A stretch of DNA of 12,229 nucleotides from assembly GCA_002305925.1 (NCBI GenBank), contig DBRL01000003.1, forward strand, positions 49,645-61,873. Reading direction: 5' to 3'. The notes under the pieces were generated by a model that saw only the letters and a program-made list of their open reading frames with translations, did no database searches and had not been told where the DNA came from. Below, piece by piece: positions 1 to 9,400 of this stretch (position 1 is its first letter; each line of letters opens with the position of its first letter). Both the position numbers and the translations under genes were made by a program. Source of the stretch: Candidatus Peregrinibacteria bacterium UBA1369 (lineage in GTDB: Bacteria > Patescibacteriota > Gracilibacteria > UBA1369).

Positions 1-1074
1 GTACTGGGACGGTTAGTGACGGGTGTCAAAGCTGAAGACCAGGACAAAATTGACCAGCTGCTAATCAAAAAAGACGGTACGGCCAACAAATCCCGCTATG
101 GGGCCAACGCCATACTGGGCGTTTCGATGGCGGCAGCCCGCGCCGCCGCGATTGAGCGCGGTGAAAGCCTCTTCCGTTATCTCAATCCCGATGCCAATCT
201 GCTGCCGGTGCCGCAAATGAATATCATAAACGGCGGCGCGCATGCCGATTCCGGCATTGATTTCCAGGAATTGATGATACTGCCGGTGGGAGCGGATACT
301 TTCCGCGAGGCCCTGCGCATGGGGTCGGAAGTATTTCACACTCTGGGCGGCCTGCTGAAGGAAAAAGGCCACAAAACCACCGTCGGCGACGAGGGCGGTT
401 ACGCTCCGGCTCTGAAAGGCCAGGAAGAAGCCCTGGAAATGATTATCAAGGCCATTGAAAAAGCCGGCTACAAACCCGGCAAAGACATCATGCTGGGCAC
501 CGACGTGGCGGCAAGTGAGTTTTATGACACCAAAAAGAAGACTTACAACCTGAAAATCAAAGGCAAAAAAGAAAAACTCACTGGCACTGAGATGATTGAT
601 TATCTGCTGAAACTGGCTAAAAAATATCCGCTGATCAGCATTGAGGACGGGCTTTCCGAGGACGATTTCGAGAACTGGAGTGCGCTGATGAAGAAAAGCC
701 GCGGCTCGCTGCAAATTGTCGGCGATGACCTCTTTGTGACCAATGTGGAGAGACTACAAATGGGTCTGGATCAGCAAATGGCCAATTCGATACTGATTAA
801 ACTCAATCAGATCGGCACGGTTACGGAAACCATTGAAGCGGTTGATCTGGCAGAGCTGAACAACTGGACGACGGTGATTTCCCATCGCAGCGGCGAAACC
901 GAAGATCCCTTCATCGCCGATCTTTCGGTGGCGCTCTGCACCGGTCAAATCAAGACCGGTTCGCTCTCGCGCACCGACCGAGTCTGCAAATACAACCAAT
1001 TACTGCGCATCGAGGAAGAGCTTGGCAAAAAAGCAATTTATGCCGGTTACGGAGCTTTCTATAACTTGAAATAA
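1..1074 (+). CDS. eno: Enolase (2-phosphoglycerate dehydratase), 5' end cut by window edge
   Basis: Interconverts 2-phosphoglycerate and phosphoenolpyruvate in glycolysis; cytosolic and Mg-dependent. Frame 1 is open from base 1, giving 357 visible residues; enolases run to about 430, so roughly 70 N-terminal residues lie outside the window. The GTG at 16 is internal, not a start. The family's key residues are all visible (numbered from base 1): H81 in GGAHAD, E90 in FQE, E131 in GDEGG, metal ligands D168 (TDVAAS), E215 (IEDG) and D242 (GDD), catalytic K267 in ILIKLNQIG, the SHRSGETED loop, and K318 in GQIKTGS. The end, KYNQLLRIEEELG, is typical of bacterial enolase. It ends in TAA ten bases before the next gene, which it probably leads as an operon. 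Nothing suggests loss of function. Identification is very secure. Confidence 0.98.
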   Translation, partial: VLGRLVTGVKAEDQDKIDQLLIKKDGTANKSRYGANAILGVSMAAARAAAIERGESLFRYLNPDANLLPVPQMNIINGGAHADSGIDFQELMILPVGADTFREALRMGSEVFHTLGGLLKEKGHKTTVGDEGGYAPALKGQEEALEMIIKAIEKAGYKPGKDIMLGTDVAASEFYDTKKKTYNLKIKGKKEKLTGTEMIDYLLKLAKKYPLISIEDGLSEDDFENWSALMKKSRGSLQIVGDDLFVTNVERLQMGLDQQMANSILIKLNQIGTVTETIEAVDLAELNNWTTVISHRSGETEDPFIADLSVALCTGQIKTGSLSRTDRVCKYNQLLRIEEELGKKAIYAGYGAFYNLK

Positions 1075-1084
1075 CCTCAACAAG

Positions 1085-1939
1085 ATGTTCAAACTGGCCG
1101 ACTTCAAAAAACAAGCTCCCAAGCGCGATCCCTTGAGCTACAAAAGCAAAAACGGACGGGTTTTGGTGGTGGGCGGAAGCATTGATTTCCACGGGGCGCC
1201 GATTTTTTCGGCCTGGGGGGCGATGAATGCCGGAGCCGATCTGGTTCAGATGGCCGTGCCGGAGTGCAATTTTGAGGTAAGCCGCGGCTTTGCTCCCGAT
1301 CTGATCGTGCGAAAGTATCCGGGCGAATTTCTCAACACCCGTGCCCAGGAAATGATTCTAACCATGGCCCAGAAAGCCGACGTGGTGGTATTTGGACCGG
1401 GCCTGGGCGAACGCACAGAGACAATGCGGGCGCTGAAATTTCTGGTGGAACATCTCTCCATACCGACCATACTGGACACCACGGCGATACAGGTGCTGGA
1501 AATGATTGAAAAAATGCCGCTAAAGCAGAAACTGATCATCACACCGCATCACAGTGAATTTGAAAAACTTACCGGCAAATCCTTCAAAATCAGCGACCCT
1601 TCCGACCACAAAGTGCGAGTGATCCGTACGCTGGCCAAAGACCTGGGCATCAATATACTGCTGAAGGGTCCGGTGGATATTATCGCCGGCGATGAGGGAC
1701 AGATTGAGGAAAACACCACCGGCAACGCCGGAATGACCGTTGGGGGCAGCGGAGACGTGCTGTCGGGGCTGGTGGCCGGCCTGATGGCCCAGGGCGTGAC
1801 ACCCTTTGAAGCCTGTGCCTGCGGCGCCTATATCCTGGGTACCTGCGGCGACAGACTGTTCAAGGTCAAAGGCTACGCCTACACCGCCAGCGACCTGGCC
1901 CAGGAAATTCCGTTTGTGGTCAAGGACATTCTGAAATAA
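1085..1939 (+). CDS. nnrD: ADP-dependent NAD(P)H-hydrate dehydratase (YjeF C-terminal / carbohydrate-kinase-like family)
   Basis: Repairs NADHX and NADPHX, the hydrated dead-end forms of the cofactors, by dehydration at the cost of ADP. The 284-residue protein is the stand-alone dehydratase domain; the YjeF N-terminal epimerase domain (NnrE) is absent here and would have to come from another locus. Motifs seen: VVGGS with FHGAP at residues 28-39, GPGLG at 104-108, TPHHSEF at 153-159, LKGP at 193-196, and the nucleotide/catalytic loop GNAGMTVGGSGDVLSG at 213-228, with the expected catalytic Asp at 224. This loop has GGSGD where most homologues have GGTGD. The ATG at 1085 starts ten bases after eno; no clear Shine-Dalgarno sequence precedes it. 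NADHX is a known side product of glyceraldehyde-3-phosphate dehydrogenase, so pairing with a glycolytic gene makes sense. Family assignment is strong; substrate is inferred from the family. Confidence 0.93.
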   Translation: MFKLADFKKQAPKRDPLSYKSKNGRVLVVGGSIDFHGAPIFSAWGAMNAGADLVQMAVPECNFEVSRGFAPDLIVRKYPGEFLNTRAQEMILTMAQKADVVVFGPGLGERTETMRALKFLVEHLSIPTILDTTAIQVLEMIEKMPLKQKLIITPHHSEFEKLTGKSFKISDPSDHKVRVIRTLAKDLGINILLKGPVDIIAGDEGQIEENTTGNAGMTVGGSGDVLSGLVAGLMAQGVTPFEACACGAYILGTCGDRLFKVKGYAYTASDLAQEIPFVVKDILK

Positions 1940-1958
1940 AAAAAAAAATTATAAAATA

Positions 1959-2747
1959 ATGAAAAAACTCACCAAGGGCGGCCTGCCCTGTTTCCAATTC
2001 CATCTGATCGAAGGATTTTCCGGAGAGCTGGATCACGCGGTTTTTACCAGGAGCGGCGGCGTCAGTCCGGCACCCTGGAATTCGCTGAATGTGCGTTTCG
2101 GGCTGGGTGACAGCCGCGAGAATGTGATCGAGAATCGCCGCCGCGTGTTGAAAGCCCTCAATCTGCGCTATTGCGTTTCTGCCGACCAGTCGCACGGACG
2201 CAACGTATTGACCGTCAATGCAGCGATGAAGGAAAAGCTCTTTAGCCCCGGTCAGAAGACGGTGGAAATCGAAGACACGGACGGACTGGTGACCAATCAG
2301 CCGGGCGTGGGCCTGATGGTGCAGGTGGCCGACTGCCAGGCCATACTGCTCTTTGATCCCGGCCGTAAAATACTCGGCATGGCACATGCCGGCTGGCGAG
2401 GTCTGAAACAGGATGTCAGCGGCGCGGTGATTGAGGAAATGGTCAAACTGGGCAGCAATCCCGCCCATCTGCTGGTGGGGATTTCGCCTTCGCTGGGGCC
2501 GGCACACAGCCAGTTCAGCGATCCGGCGGTCGAGCTGGGCCCTGATTTCATGCCTTTCGTGAAAAACAACCGTCTGGACATGTGGGAATACTCCCGCCGA
2601 CAATTGATCGGACACGGAGTGGCACCGGGCAAGATTGAAATTGCCCGCATCGATACGGCAGATCCGGTGGATGGTAGCCGTTTTTATTCATTTCGTCGCG
2701 AAAAAGGCCAGACCGGCCGTTTTGCCATGGTGGCTGCAATCAGGTAA
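1959..2747 (+). CDS. pgeF: PgeF/YfiH family protein (multicopper-polyphenol-oxidase fold, DUF152): peptidoglycan editing factor or purine nucleoside enzyme
   Basis: 262 residues, normal length for the family. The three metal ligands are present: H79 in QSHG, C126 in VADC, H143 in AHAGWRG. Other family marks are TRSGGVS at 30-36, NSLNV at 41-45 and the C-terminal RFYSFRRE..QTGR at 241-254. The usual GPxIGPCCYEV-type segment is diverged (SPSLGPAHSQF, 177-187), and the Cys-Thr pair seen in E. coli YfiH near the C-terminus is replaced by Ile-Asp-Thr (231-233). Known members either remove mis-incorporated L-serine from peptidoglycan precursors or act on adenosine and inosine (YlmD/FAMIN type); sequence alone does not decide between these. 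The ATG at 1959 is preceded by an A/T-only stretch without a Shine-Dalgarno sequence, 19 bases after nnrD; probably co-transcribed with it. Confidence 0.88.
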   Translation: MKKLTKGGLPCFQFHLIEGFSGELDHAVFTRSGGVSPAPWNSLNVRFGLGDSRENVIENRRRVLKALNLRYCVSADQSHGRNVLTVNAAMKEKLFSPGQKTVEIEDTDGLVTNQPGVGLMVQVADCQAILLFDPGRKILGMAHAGWRGLKQDVSGAVIEEMVKLGSNPAHLLVGISPSLGPAHSQFSDPAVELGPDFMPFVKNNRLDMWEYSRRQLIGHGVAPGKIEIARIDTADPVDGSRFYSFRREKGQTGRFAMVAAIR

Positions 2748-2763
2748 AGCCCTGCCGCCAGCG

Positions 2764-2793
2764 AAAATTGGACAGCAAATACACTGGCAGTCC
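2764..2793 (-). terminator. Weak hairpin after the lipoprotein gene, possible terminator
   Basis: Imperfect hairpin between the convergent blocks: GGAC (2793-2790) pairs with GTCC (2773-2770), then a T-T mismatch, two more G-C pairs and a ten-base loop. On the minus strand it is followed by AATTTTCG. It lies about 22 bases past the stop of the lipoprotein gene. The stem is short and the U tract has only four T's, so it is a weak candidate. On the plus strand no convincing T tract follows directly. Judged by eye, without a folding program. Confidence 0.28.
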
Positions 2794-2814
2794 TAATTAT
2801 TGGCTCCAACGGAT

Positions 2815-3183
2815 TTATTTTTTGCCGGTAACCAGAGTGAGACACTGTTTTTTCAGGTCTTCCGAAGTGGCTTCGTCACAGACGGCGGTGTCCTCGGCAG
2901 ACTGGGCGCGATTGGCCAGGATGTTGATCTGACAGCTCTTCTGATACTGTTCCATGGAGAGTTCGGCGCAGCGGGAGAGATCGTCAGTGCGGACAATCTG
3001 GCTAAGCTGATCCTGCAATGAGAGCAGTTTTTGCACTTCTTCCGAGGGCGGCTCGATTTCCAGAACGCCCTGGGCGTTGACCTTGCCGTTCTGACCATTG
3101 TCGGCCGGAGCCTGCTGACAGCCGGAAAAAGCCAGTAGGGCCAGGGAAAAAACGGCGCTAATGATGAGGATGTTTTTGTTCAT
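2815..3183 (-). CDS. Small lipoprotein with paired C-x11-C helical repeats, function unknown
   Basis: 122 residues. The N-terminus is a lipoprotein signal: MNKN, a hydrophobic stretch at 5-20 and a lipobox-like FSGC ending at C22, followed by a Q/A/G/N-rich linker to about residue 40. The mature part has exactly four further cysteines, C72, C84, C102 and C114, arranged as two C-x11-C units. The units align with each other (RCAELSMEQYQKSC against VCDEATSEDLKKQC), so this is a two-copy internal repeat, probably of disulphide-stapled helices outside the cell. From memory, longer proteins with such Cys-paired repeats are common in Patescibacteria. The ATG at 3183 is the natural start of the signal peptide; no Shine-Dalgarno sequence is seen. 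It lies 53 bases behind the ligase gene with a candidate promoter of its own. Reality as a gene is likely; function is unknown. Confidence 0.8.
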   Translation of the reverse strand: MNKNILIISAVFSLALLAFSGCQQAPADNGQNGKVNAQGVLEIEPPSEEVQKLLSLQDQLSQIVRTDDLSRCAELSMEQYQKSCQINILANRAQSAEDTAVCDEATSEDLKKQCLTLVTGKK

Positions 3184-3215
3184 GTTTTTAAGCAGGGTAA
3201 AGAATGGACAAAGAG

Positions 3216-3244
3216 ATTTTATGATAATTTGTTCTTTTATTCAA
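3216..3244 (-). promoter_or_regulatory. Candidate sigma-70-type promoter for the lipoprotein gene
   Basis: On the minus strand TTGAAT (3244-3239; four of six matches to TTGACA) is followed by a spacer of exactly 17 bases and TAAAAT (3221-3216; five of six to TATAAT). The predicted start near 3209 would give a leader of about 26 bases before the ATG at 3183. The box at -35 overlaps the last codons of the ligase gene. The area is A/T-rich, so a chance match is possible. Confidence 0.45.
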
Positions 3245-5357
3245 TGCTGATTGAAGCGGGTCTCATGGCAGCGGAGGAGGTGGAGGCAGCTACGGGTGCC
3301 ACCGGAGCAGCGAGTTCACGCAGCTCGGGATGATTGGCGAAGAGAAATTCCAGATAATCCAGTGGCTCGCGGTAACCGGGGTCGATTTGCAGGGCCTGAC
3401 GGAGCAGGTTTACGGCTTCCTGCCGCTCATTCCAGTCCGAATGCAGCTTGCGGGCGTATTCATAGAGGTAGCGGGGATTGTTGGGAGACTTTTCAATACT
3501 TTTTTGATAATTTTCACGGCTGAGATTGCCAAAATGTTCATTGCCACCGAGACGGTAAAGATAGAGATAGGCCAAAGCCAGATTGTGATAGGTACTGGGA
3601 TAATTGGGGTTGAGCAAAATGGCCTGGCGGTAGTTTTTGGCGGCGAGCTGCAAATAGAGTTCCCTGTCCGCGGTCGCGGCAAGCAGAGTGGCCCGTTCGA
3701 GCAGAAAATCGGCGTATTGCTGATAAAACTGATATTCCAAAGGCCGGCTGCCTATGGCCACGCGATAATATCCGTCGGCCGACTCCGACTCGCCGCGGCT
3801 GTCGGCCAACCTCGCCTGATGCAGGTAATAATCTGCCCGGGCTGGCTGAAAAACACTGCCGCCGAACGACCAGGCCAAGGCCAGCAGAGCCAGAACGCTG
3901 AGCGGCAGCAAAAGAAGACCGGGTAGACGCAGGGAAACAGTGCGGAGTGGCGGAGCTTCAGCCAGAAAAATGCCGAGCAGCAGGAAAAAGACGAACCAGT
4001 TGACCAGCTCACCGAAATTAAAAAGAACCTGCACCGCAAAAACGAGCAAGCCACCCAATATGGCCAGATGCCAATAATCACCGGGGGGGCCGCGCCGGTC
4101 GGCAAAATAACGGCGCAAGAGGCTGAAAACGGCATAGCCGAGCATTCCGAGAAAAGCGACCAGTCCCAGCAGCCCCTGAGTGGCCAGGATATTGGCGTAT
4201 TCGTTGTGGGCCGACTCGGGGACGGTAATCTGATGGGCGTTACCGGGCCCGTCGATCACATAATCGGTGCGGCGATAGGCCGAATAGGCGTCGCGGAAGG
4301 TGGAAAGCCCGGTGCCGATGGCCGGATGGTCAAGGAACATCTGCCAGGAGCTGCGCAGAAAACTGAGGCGTTCCGGTACCAGGCCCTTTTCGATGCTGGC
4401 GATGGTCTGCTCCGTGCGGTAGAAAAGCCCCATTGATTCCAAATTGTCCACGAAAATCAGCAAACTGGCGGCGGCAGTACCAACGATGACCAGGCCGGTG
4501 AGCAGCAGCAGCCAGAGTTTTTGGCGGACGGCCTGGCGGTGTTTGACCACCCGCAGCACCAGCAGAATCAGATAGACCAGGAAAAAAGCCAGCACGGCGC
4601 CGCGGCTGGCCGTGAGCAGCAGGCAGCCAAAAAGTAAAAGCAGGCCCAAGAGAAAAACCGTTGAGTTCAGCCAGCGGCGCCGCGCCGGGCCCAGCCCGGC
4701 GTAAAGATAATTGAGAAAGATCAAATTGGTGGCCAAATAGGCGCCGAGGTGATTGGCGTGTCCCATGGTGGCAAAGACTCGATTCTGGGGGGCATCGGTC
4801 CAGCGGATTGTATCAGGCCAGAGGCCAAAAAAATCCACGTATTGCAGCAGCCCGTAAAGTGCCACCAGCAGTGCGGTGCCGACGGATACATACAGCAGAC
4901 GTCGCAATTCCGCGCGCGGGAAAAAAGAAACCAGATAGAGCGGCGCCACCAGCAGATTGAGAAAGGTGAAAAGCCCCATGAAGCGCCCGTATTGGCCAAA
5001 AACACTGGTCAGCTGATTGAGCGAAAACAGCGTGCTGAGCAGCAGACTGGCCAGCCACAGCCCCAGAAAAATACAGCCGGGCGAAAGAAAAAAGCTGAAA
5101 CGGCGCTCGGCGTAAATTTTCAGAACAACGAAAAAGAGCGCGGAAATGGTCAAAAGATGGAGCACCAGCAGTTTGGGCAGGGCGAAAACGGTGGCCGTAT
5201 CCAGCCAGAAAACCAGTGGCAACAGGATGATCAGGGCGTAGAGATGGCCGCGGATAATGGCGTCCAGCCGTGGAGTGGTGGAAGTGGACATGGCCTCAGA
5301 GACGGCCGGGGCGTCGGATTTTTTGGTTTTGTTTTTGGTTTTGTTTTTGGCGGGCAT
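3237..5357 (-). CDS. O-antigen ligase / Wzy_C family membrane protein with C-terminal TPR domain
   Basis: 706 residues. A basic K/N/T-rich cytosolic tail (1-30) is followed by many hydrophobic segments from about 37 to 500. The Wzy_C hallmark lies in the middle: LTASRGA at 248-254 (Arg252) and a large outside loop from about 303 to 390 containing GPGNAHQ and ESAHNEY, whose His384 fits the conserved ligase histidine. A soluble part from about 505 to 680 carries tetratricopeptide-like helices (KNYRQAILLNPNYPSTYHNL, 574-593; ENYQKSIEKSPNNPRYLYEY, 615-634; AVNLLRQALQIDPGY, 648-662), then an Ala/Pro/Ser tail. Such proteins move a lipid-linked glycan to an acceptor (lipid A core or protein) or polymerise it. 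The TPR fusion leans towards a protein-glycosylating ligase, but this is inference. It starts 9 bases after the GT2 gene, without a Shine-Dalgarno sequence. Confidence 0.87.
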   Translation of the reverse strand: MPAKNKTKNKTKKSDAPAVSEAMSTSTTPRLDAIIRGHLYALIILLPLVFWLDTATVFALPKLLVLHLLTISALFFVVLKIYAERRFSFFLSPGCIFLGLWLASLLLSTLFSLNQLTSVFGQYGRFMGLFTFLNLLVAPLYLVSFFPRAELRRLLYVSVGTALLVALYGLLQYVDFFGLWPDTIRWTDAPQNRVFATMGHANHLGAYLATNLIFLNYLYAGLGPARRRWLNSTVFLLGLLLLFGCLLLTASRGAVLAFFLVYLILLVLRVVKHRQAVRQKLWLLLLTGLVIVGTAAASLLIFVDNLESMGLFYRTEQTIASIEKGLVPERLSFLRSSWQMFLDHPAIGTGLSTFRDAYSAYRRTDYVIDGPGNAHQITVPESAHNEYANILATQGLLGLVAFLGMLGYAVFSLLRRYFADRRGPPGDYWHLAILGGLLVFAVQVLFNFGELVNWFVFFLLLGIFLAEAPPLRTVSLRLPGLLLLPLSVLALLALAWSFGGSVFQPARADYYLHQARLADSRGESESADGYYRVAIGSRPLEYQFYQQYADFLLERATLLAATADRELYLQLAAKNYRQAILLNPNYPSTYHNLALAYLYLYRLGGNEHFGNLSRENYQKSIEKSPNNPRYLYEYARKLHSDWNERQEAVNLLRQALQIDPGYREPLDYLEFLFANHPELRELAAPVAPVAASTSSAAMRPASISIE
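5321..5350 (-). repeat. 12-base tandem repeat, 2.5 copies, in the ligase N-terminal codons
   Basis: The plus-strand unit ttttggttttgt occurs at 5321-5332 and 5333-5344, with a half copy at 5345-5350. On the coding strand it encodes the NKTKNKTKK run at residues 5-13 of the ligase-like protein. The unit keeps the reading frame, so copy-number change would only alter the length of the basic tail. Confidence 0.85.
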
Positions 5358-5366
5358 GGTGTTTTT

Positions 5367-6428
5367 TTATTTGAACCAGCTGCGGACTTCACGATTGCCG
5401 GCGCGGCGGTGCCCCATGATCCAGCGGCGTTTCGGCCAGAGGGCTTTCAGCCGCCCCAGGGCAGCGAAATAGGCGCCCAGCACGCGGAAGTCAAAAAGCA
5501 GATTGTAACCGAAATAGAGCATATCATAAAAAATGATTCGCGGCAGATGAAGCAGCCAGACGGAGAACACTTCATTCTTGAACATGACCAGATAGCGGTT
5601 TTTGATGGAATGGTATTTCTGGAAGCGGCTCATGCTGCGGCGGTTGGCCAGAATGTCGAGGCTGTTCAGGCGCGGCACGGCCGAGGTGGCGCGCCCGTGC
5701 CAGGCACGGGCGCGCGGCTCGTACCAGGCCCGCCAGCCGGCCAGTCGCAGTCGCCAGGCCAGATCGACGTCCTCCTTGTACATGAATAAATCGCGGTCAA
5801 AGAGCTCGCCGGCCGGGCGGGCCTGGGGTGCGGCGCCGCGACGGCCGCCCAGCGGTATCAAAACTTCCTCCAGGGCGCTGCGGCGATAGAGAGGGTTCTG
5901 GCCGGAAATTCCAAATACTTCCCGCCCCTCTTCATATTGACCATTGTCCTCCTCCCCCTGGCCCAGGTCGAGCACGCGGCGGTTTTTGAGCATGATCAGG
6001 CCGACCGAATCAATGATTTTGCTCTGACGCACCTCGTCGAAATCAAATTTGCAGACTTTGCCGGTGACGGCGGCCAATTCGGGCCTTTCCTCCAGCCGGC
6101 TGACACAGATTTTTAGGTAATCGGAGCTGTGTACGGTGTCCTGATTGACGAAAAAGACGTATTTGCCACGACTGGCGGCGAAACCTTCGTTAAGAGTGGC
6201 GGAAAAACCAATATTCTCCGCGTGGCGGATCAGCCGGTATTGCGGATAATTCTTTTCGATGAATTGCACCGTTGCGTCGGAGGAAGCGTCGTCGATCAGC
6301 AGGACTTCGAGATCCGGATAGTCGAGAGAAGCCAGGCTGGGCAGACAGACAGACAAAAATTTCATGCCGTTGTAGCATGGAACAATCACGCTGACCGGGG
6401 GCCATTTGGCGCTGGCAATTTTGTTCAT
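5367..6428 (-). CDS. GT2-family glycosyltransferase (rhamnosyltransferase/WbbL-like)
   Basis: 353 residues, cytosolic GT-A fold. The nucleotide-sugar side is VSVIVPCYNG (12-21) and IDDASSD (45-51). The metal-binding motif is NQD (95-97) in VFFVNQDT, in place of the common NPD or NND. The acceptor/catalytic side is YKEDVDLAWRLRLAGW (217-232), the ED motif of GT2 rhamnosyl-type enzymes. A Gly/Arg/Ala/Pro-rich insertion (about 192-208) sits between them. The C-terminal 60 residues are aromatic and hydrophobic (about 286-325) and may lie on the membrane. The ATG at 6428 overlaps the stop of the preceding gene as ATGA, implying translational coupling, and AAAGG lies four bases before it. It probably adds one sugar to the undecaprenyl-linked glycan; donor and linkage cannot be read from the sequence. 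Confidence 0.92.
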   Translation of the reverse strand: MNKIASAKWPPVSVIVPCYNGMKFLSVCLPSLASLDYPDLEVLLIDDASSDATVQFIEKNYPQYRLIRHAENIGFSATLNEGFAASRGKYVFFVNQDTVHSSDYLKICVSRLEERPELAAVTGKVCKFDFDEVRQSKIIDSVGLIMLKNRRVLDLGQGEEDNGQYEEGREVFGISGQNPLYRRSALEEVLIPLGGRRGAAPQARPAGELFDRDLFMYKEDVDLAWRLRLAGWRAWYEPRARAWHGRATSAVPRLNSLDILANRRSMSRFQKYHSIKNRYLVMFKNEVFSVWLLHLPRIIFYDMLYFGYNLLFDFRVLGAYFAALGRLKALWPKRRWIMGHRRAGNREVRSWFK

Positions 6429-9400
6429 TGTGCCTTTACTTTATCCAACACTTTCAGCGAAAAGTCCAGGCGTTCACGGGAAAGATTGGGGTTGTAATGC
6501 GGGTCGCCGCCCTGAAAAATGCCCTGATGACGGCGGCGCAAATAATACTCCTCGTTGAAACTGACATTGTGCCCGCGGGAAAGCGATTCGTGGTGGTAAA
6601 GCAGGGCATAGGGCGTAAAGATGACCTGATAGCCCTTCTCACCCAGCCGCAGGCAGAAATCGACGTCATTGAAGGAAACGGCCAGATTCTCCTCGTCCAG
6701 CCCATCCATTTCGTCAAAAACCTTTTTGCGCATCATCATGCAGGCGCCGGTGACGGCACTGTACTGACGGGTAACTTTGAGCAGCCCGAAATAACCGTGT
6801 TCGTCGCGATGCGATCGGCCAAAAGCATGGTTGGCCGCGCCGCCGATGCCGACAATCACACCGGCGTGCTGGATGGTGTCGTCGGGATAGAGCAGTTTGG
6901 CGCCGACCGCCCCGACTTCCGGCCGCTGGGCGTGCTCCAGCATGTTTTGAATCCAGTCCGGCTCGATCACCTCGGTGTCGTTATTGAGAAGCAGCAGATA
7001 CTCCCCCGCCGCACGCAGACTGGCGAAATTGTTGATGGCGGAATAATTGAAGGGGGCATTGTAATGCAGCAGCCGCACCCGCGGGCAATGCTCAATTTCC
7101 CGGATATATTCGCGGGTCTGCAGCAGTTCGGAGGCATTGTTGACCAGCAGAATTTCATAATTCTGCCAGGAGGTTTTGGCGAAAATGCTGTCCAGACAGT
7201 TTTTCAGCACTTCAACCTGGTCGCGGAAGGGAATAATGATTGAGATCAGCGGTTCTCCCTCGATTTCGCGGCGGACGCGGTAGGAGCCTTTCCAGAGGCC
7301 GTCGGTTACTTCACCACGGATGCCGCGGCGCCGCAGGGCGTCGGTGAGAGCCTTTTTGGCGGCCTCGAGGGCATAGGGTTTGGCGTCAATGCTGGCGGCG
7401 GCGGAACCGGGTATTTTGCGCCAGTGATAGAGCACGCGGGGAATATGATGAATCTGACGTTTTTTGTCGGTAAAGCGCAGGAAGAGGTCATAGTCCTGGG
7501 AGCCGTCGGTACCCTCGCGGAAACCTCCCACCTCCTCGACAATTTTACGGCGCATGACGCTGAAATGGCAGAGATAATTGTTGGCCAGCAGCAGTTCCGG
7601 ATCAAAGTCCGGTTTAAAAAACGGCTCGCTGCGGCCGCCGTCCAGTTCCAGTTTGTCCTCGTCGGAGTAGATCAGATCGTGGCGCGCGGCCTGCAGGGAC
7701 TTGACCACCTGGTAAAGGGCTTCCGGCGCCAATTCGTCGTCATTGTCCAAAAGGCCGACATAGGCGCCGCGCGCCATTTTCAGACAGGCGTTGGAGGCCT
7801 TGACAATGCCGCCGTTGTGGGGACGGAAATGGACGCGGACACGGCTGTCCTCCTGGGCAAATTCCTGCAGCACCGCCCGGATATGCGGCGCGGTGGAAGC
7901 GTCATCGATCACGCAGAGTTCCCACTTGGGATAGATTTGGGCCTGTACTGATTTGATGGCTTTTCTGAGCCATACTTCCGGCACGTTGTAGACCGGCATC
8001 AGGATGGAAACCAGCGGTTTGTAATCAAAACTTTCCTGCTCCTGGCGCAGACGGCGCAGATCAGATGGTGAGAAAGAGTTTTCCTCGATCAATTTCTGAT
8101 AATCGCTGGGGGAAGAAACCGTGGTCTGCTGGGAATGAAAAATTTTCCGGCGCAAACGGCGCAAAAATTCGCGCGGCCCCAGGCGGTAGAGCACCTGCAG
8201 GGCCGTGGTGAGAAGATTCTTTGGGCGGGTATAGACGGCCTGTTTGACGCGGCCATAGAAACGGACCAGTTTCCAGGAGCGCGACAGCAGAACCGTTTCC
8301 AACTCGCGTTTGTATTCGGCCAGAGAAGTCTGCAGGGAGGCAATCTGCTGTTCGGCCAGTTGAAGAGCTTCGCTTTTGCGCTGAATCGATTCTTCCTTGA
8401 GGACGATCAGCCCGGTCAGTTCCTGTTCGCTTTTCTGCAGCTGTTCAAGTTCCTGTTTGAGCCGCCCCAGCAATAAATCCTGAGACCGAATCTGCGTCTC
8501 CTGGAGAGCCAGATCGCTTTGCTTTTGTTCAAGCCGGCTTTCGTATTGCCGCACCACCTCCTCATGTCCCCGCACCAAAGCCGACAGTCCGCCAATCTGC
8601 TGTTCGCGTTCCAGCAGAACGGACTGGCTTTCCTCCAGTTGCGACTGGAGCAGCTTGATGGTGCTTTCCCGCTGGCGTCCCGTCTCCCATTCCCTTTCCA
8701 GGCGGTCCTCCAGGTCACTGATCTGCTGCACGGCAGCCAGGGTCTGCTCCTCCCGCGCGGCGATTTCTGTATTTTTCAAACCCAGCAGATCGCGCATATC
8801 ATCAAAGATTCTCTTGTAGGCCTCGAAACAGGTACTGGTGTGGAAATTGTTTTTTTCCTCAACGATTTCCATCAGGGCGCGCCGGCTGACGGGTTCGCGC
8901 TGGTCGCAAAAGAGCACGGTACGGTAAGTCGGCGCGCGAAAATTGCCGAGTTCATACAGGTGTTCGTTGAAAAACTGGTTGAAGGCGGTACCGTTCTGGG
9001 CGGCGGCGTGCGCGGCAGACGGCGGCACCAGCAGGCGGCCGCCAATGGACAGTTGCTGGAGAAACCAGTTGTAAATGTTGCCCTCCCCCAATTTGAGATA
9101 GGAGACGGCCTGTTCGGTCAACACCTGCTCGACGCTTTCCAGATCGGGCAGTCCGTATTCCAGGTGTTCGCTGAGAAAAGGATGGGGCTGGCCGGTGTTT
9201 TCCAAAAACTGGCGGTTGACCAGCTCCTCGGCCGTTTCGGTGTAGATGCTCTGAAAAGGCCCGCCCAGGATGACGTGGCGTTTAGACACCCGCAGCATCT
9301 CGCGCATTACCAGCGGACGATCGGATGGCACCAGGTGTTCCAGCATATCGGAACTGATCACCAGGTCGAAATGTCCGTCCGGAAATGGAATATGCCGGGC

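Noticed and set aside
61..714. 217-residue minus-strand open frame inside eno
   Set aside because: Antisense to enolase, whose catalytic residues are all read on the plus strand.
4749..5789. 346-residue plus-strand open frame opposite the ligase start and the GT2 gene
   Set aside because: It spans two real minus-strand genes and their gap, and its Gln/Gly/Glu-rich product matches no family.
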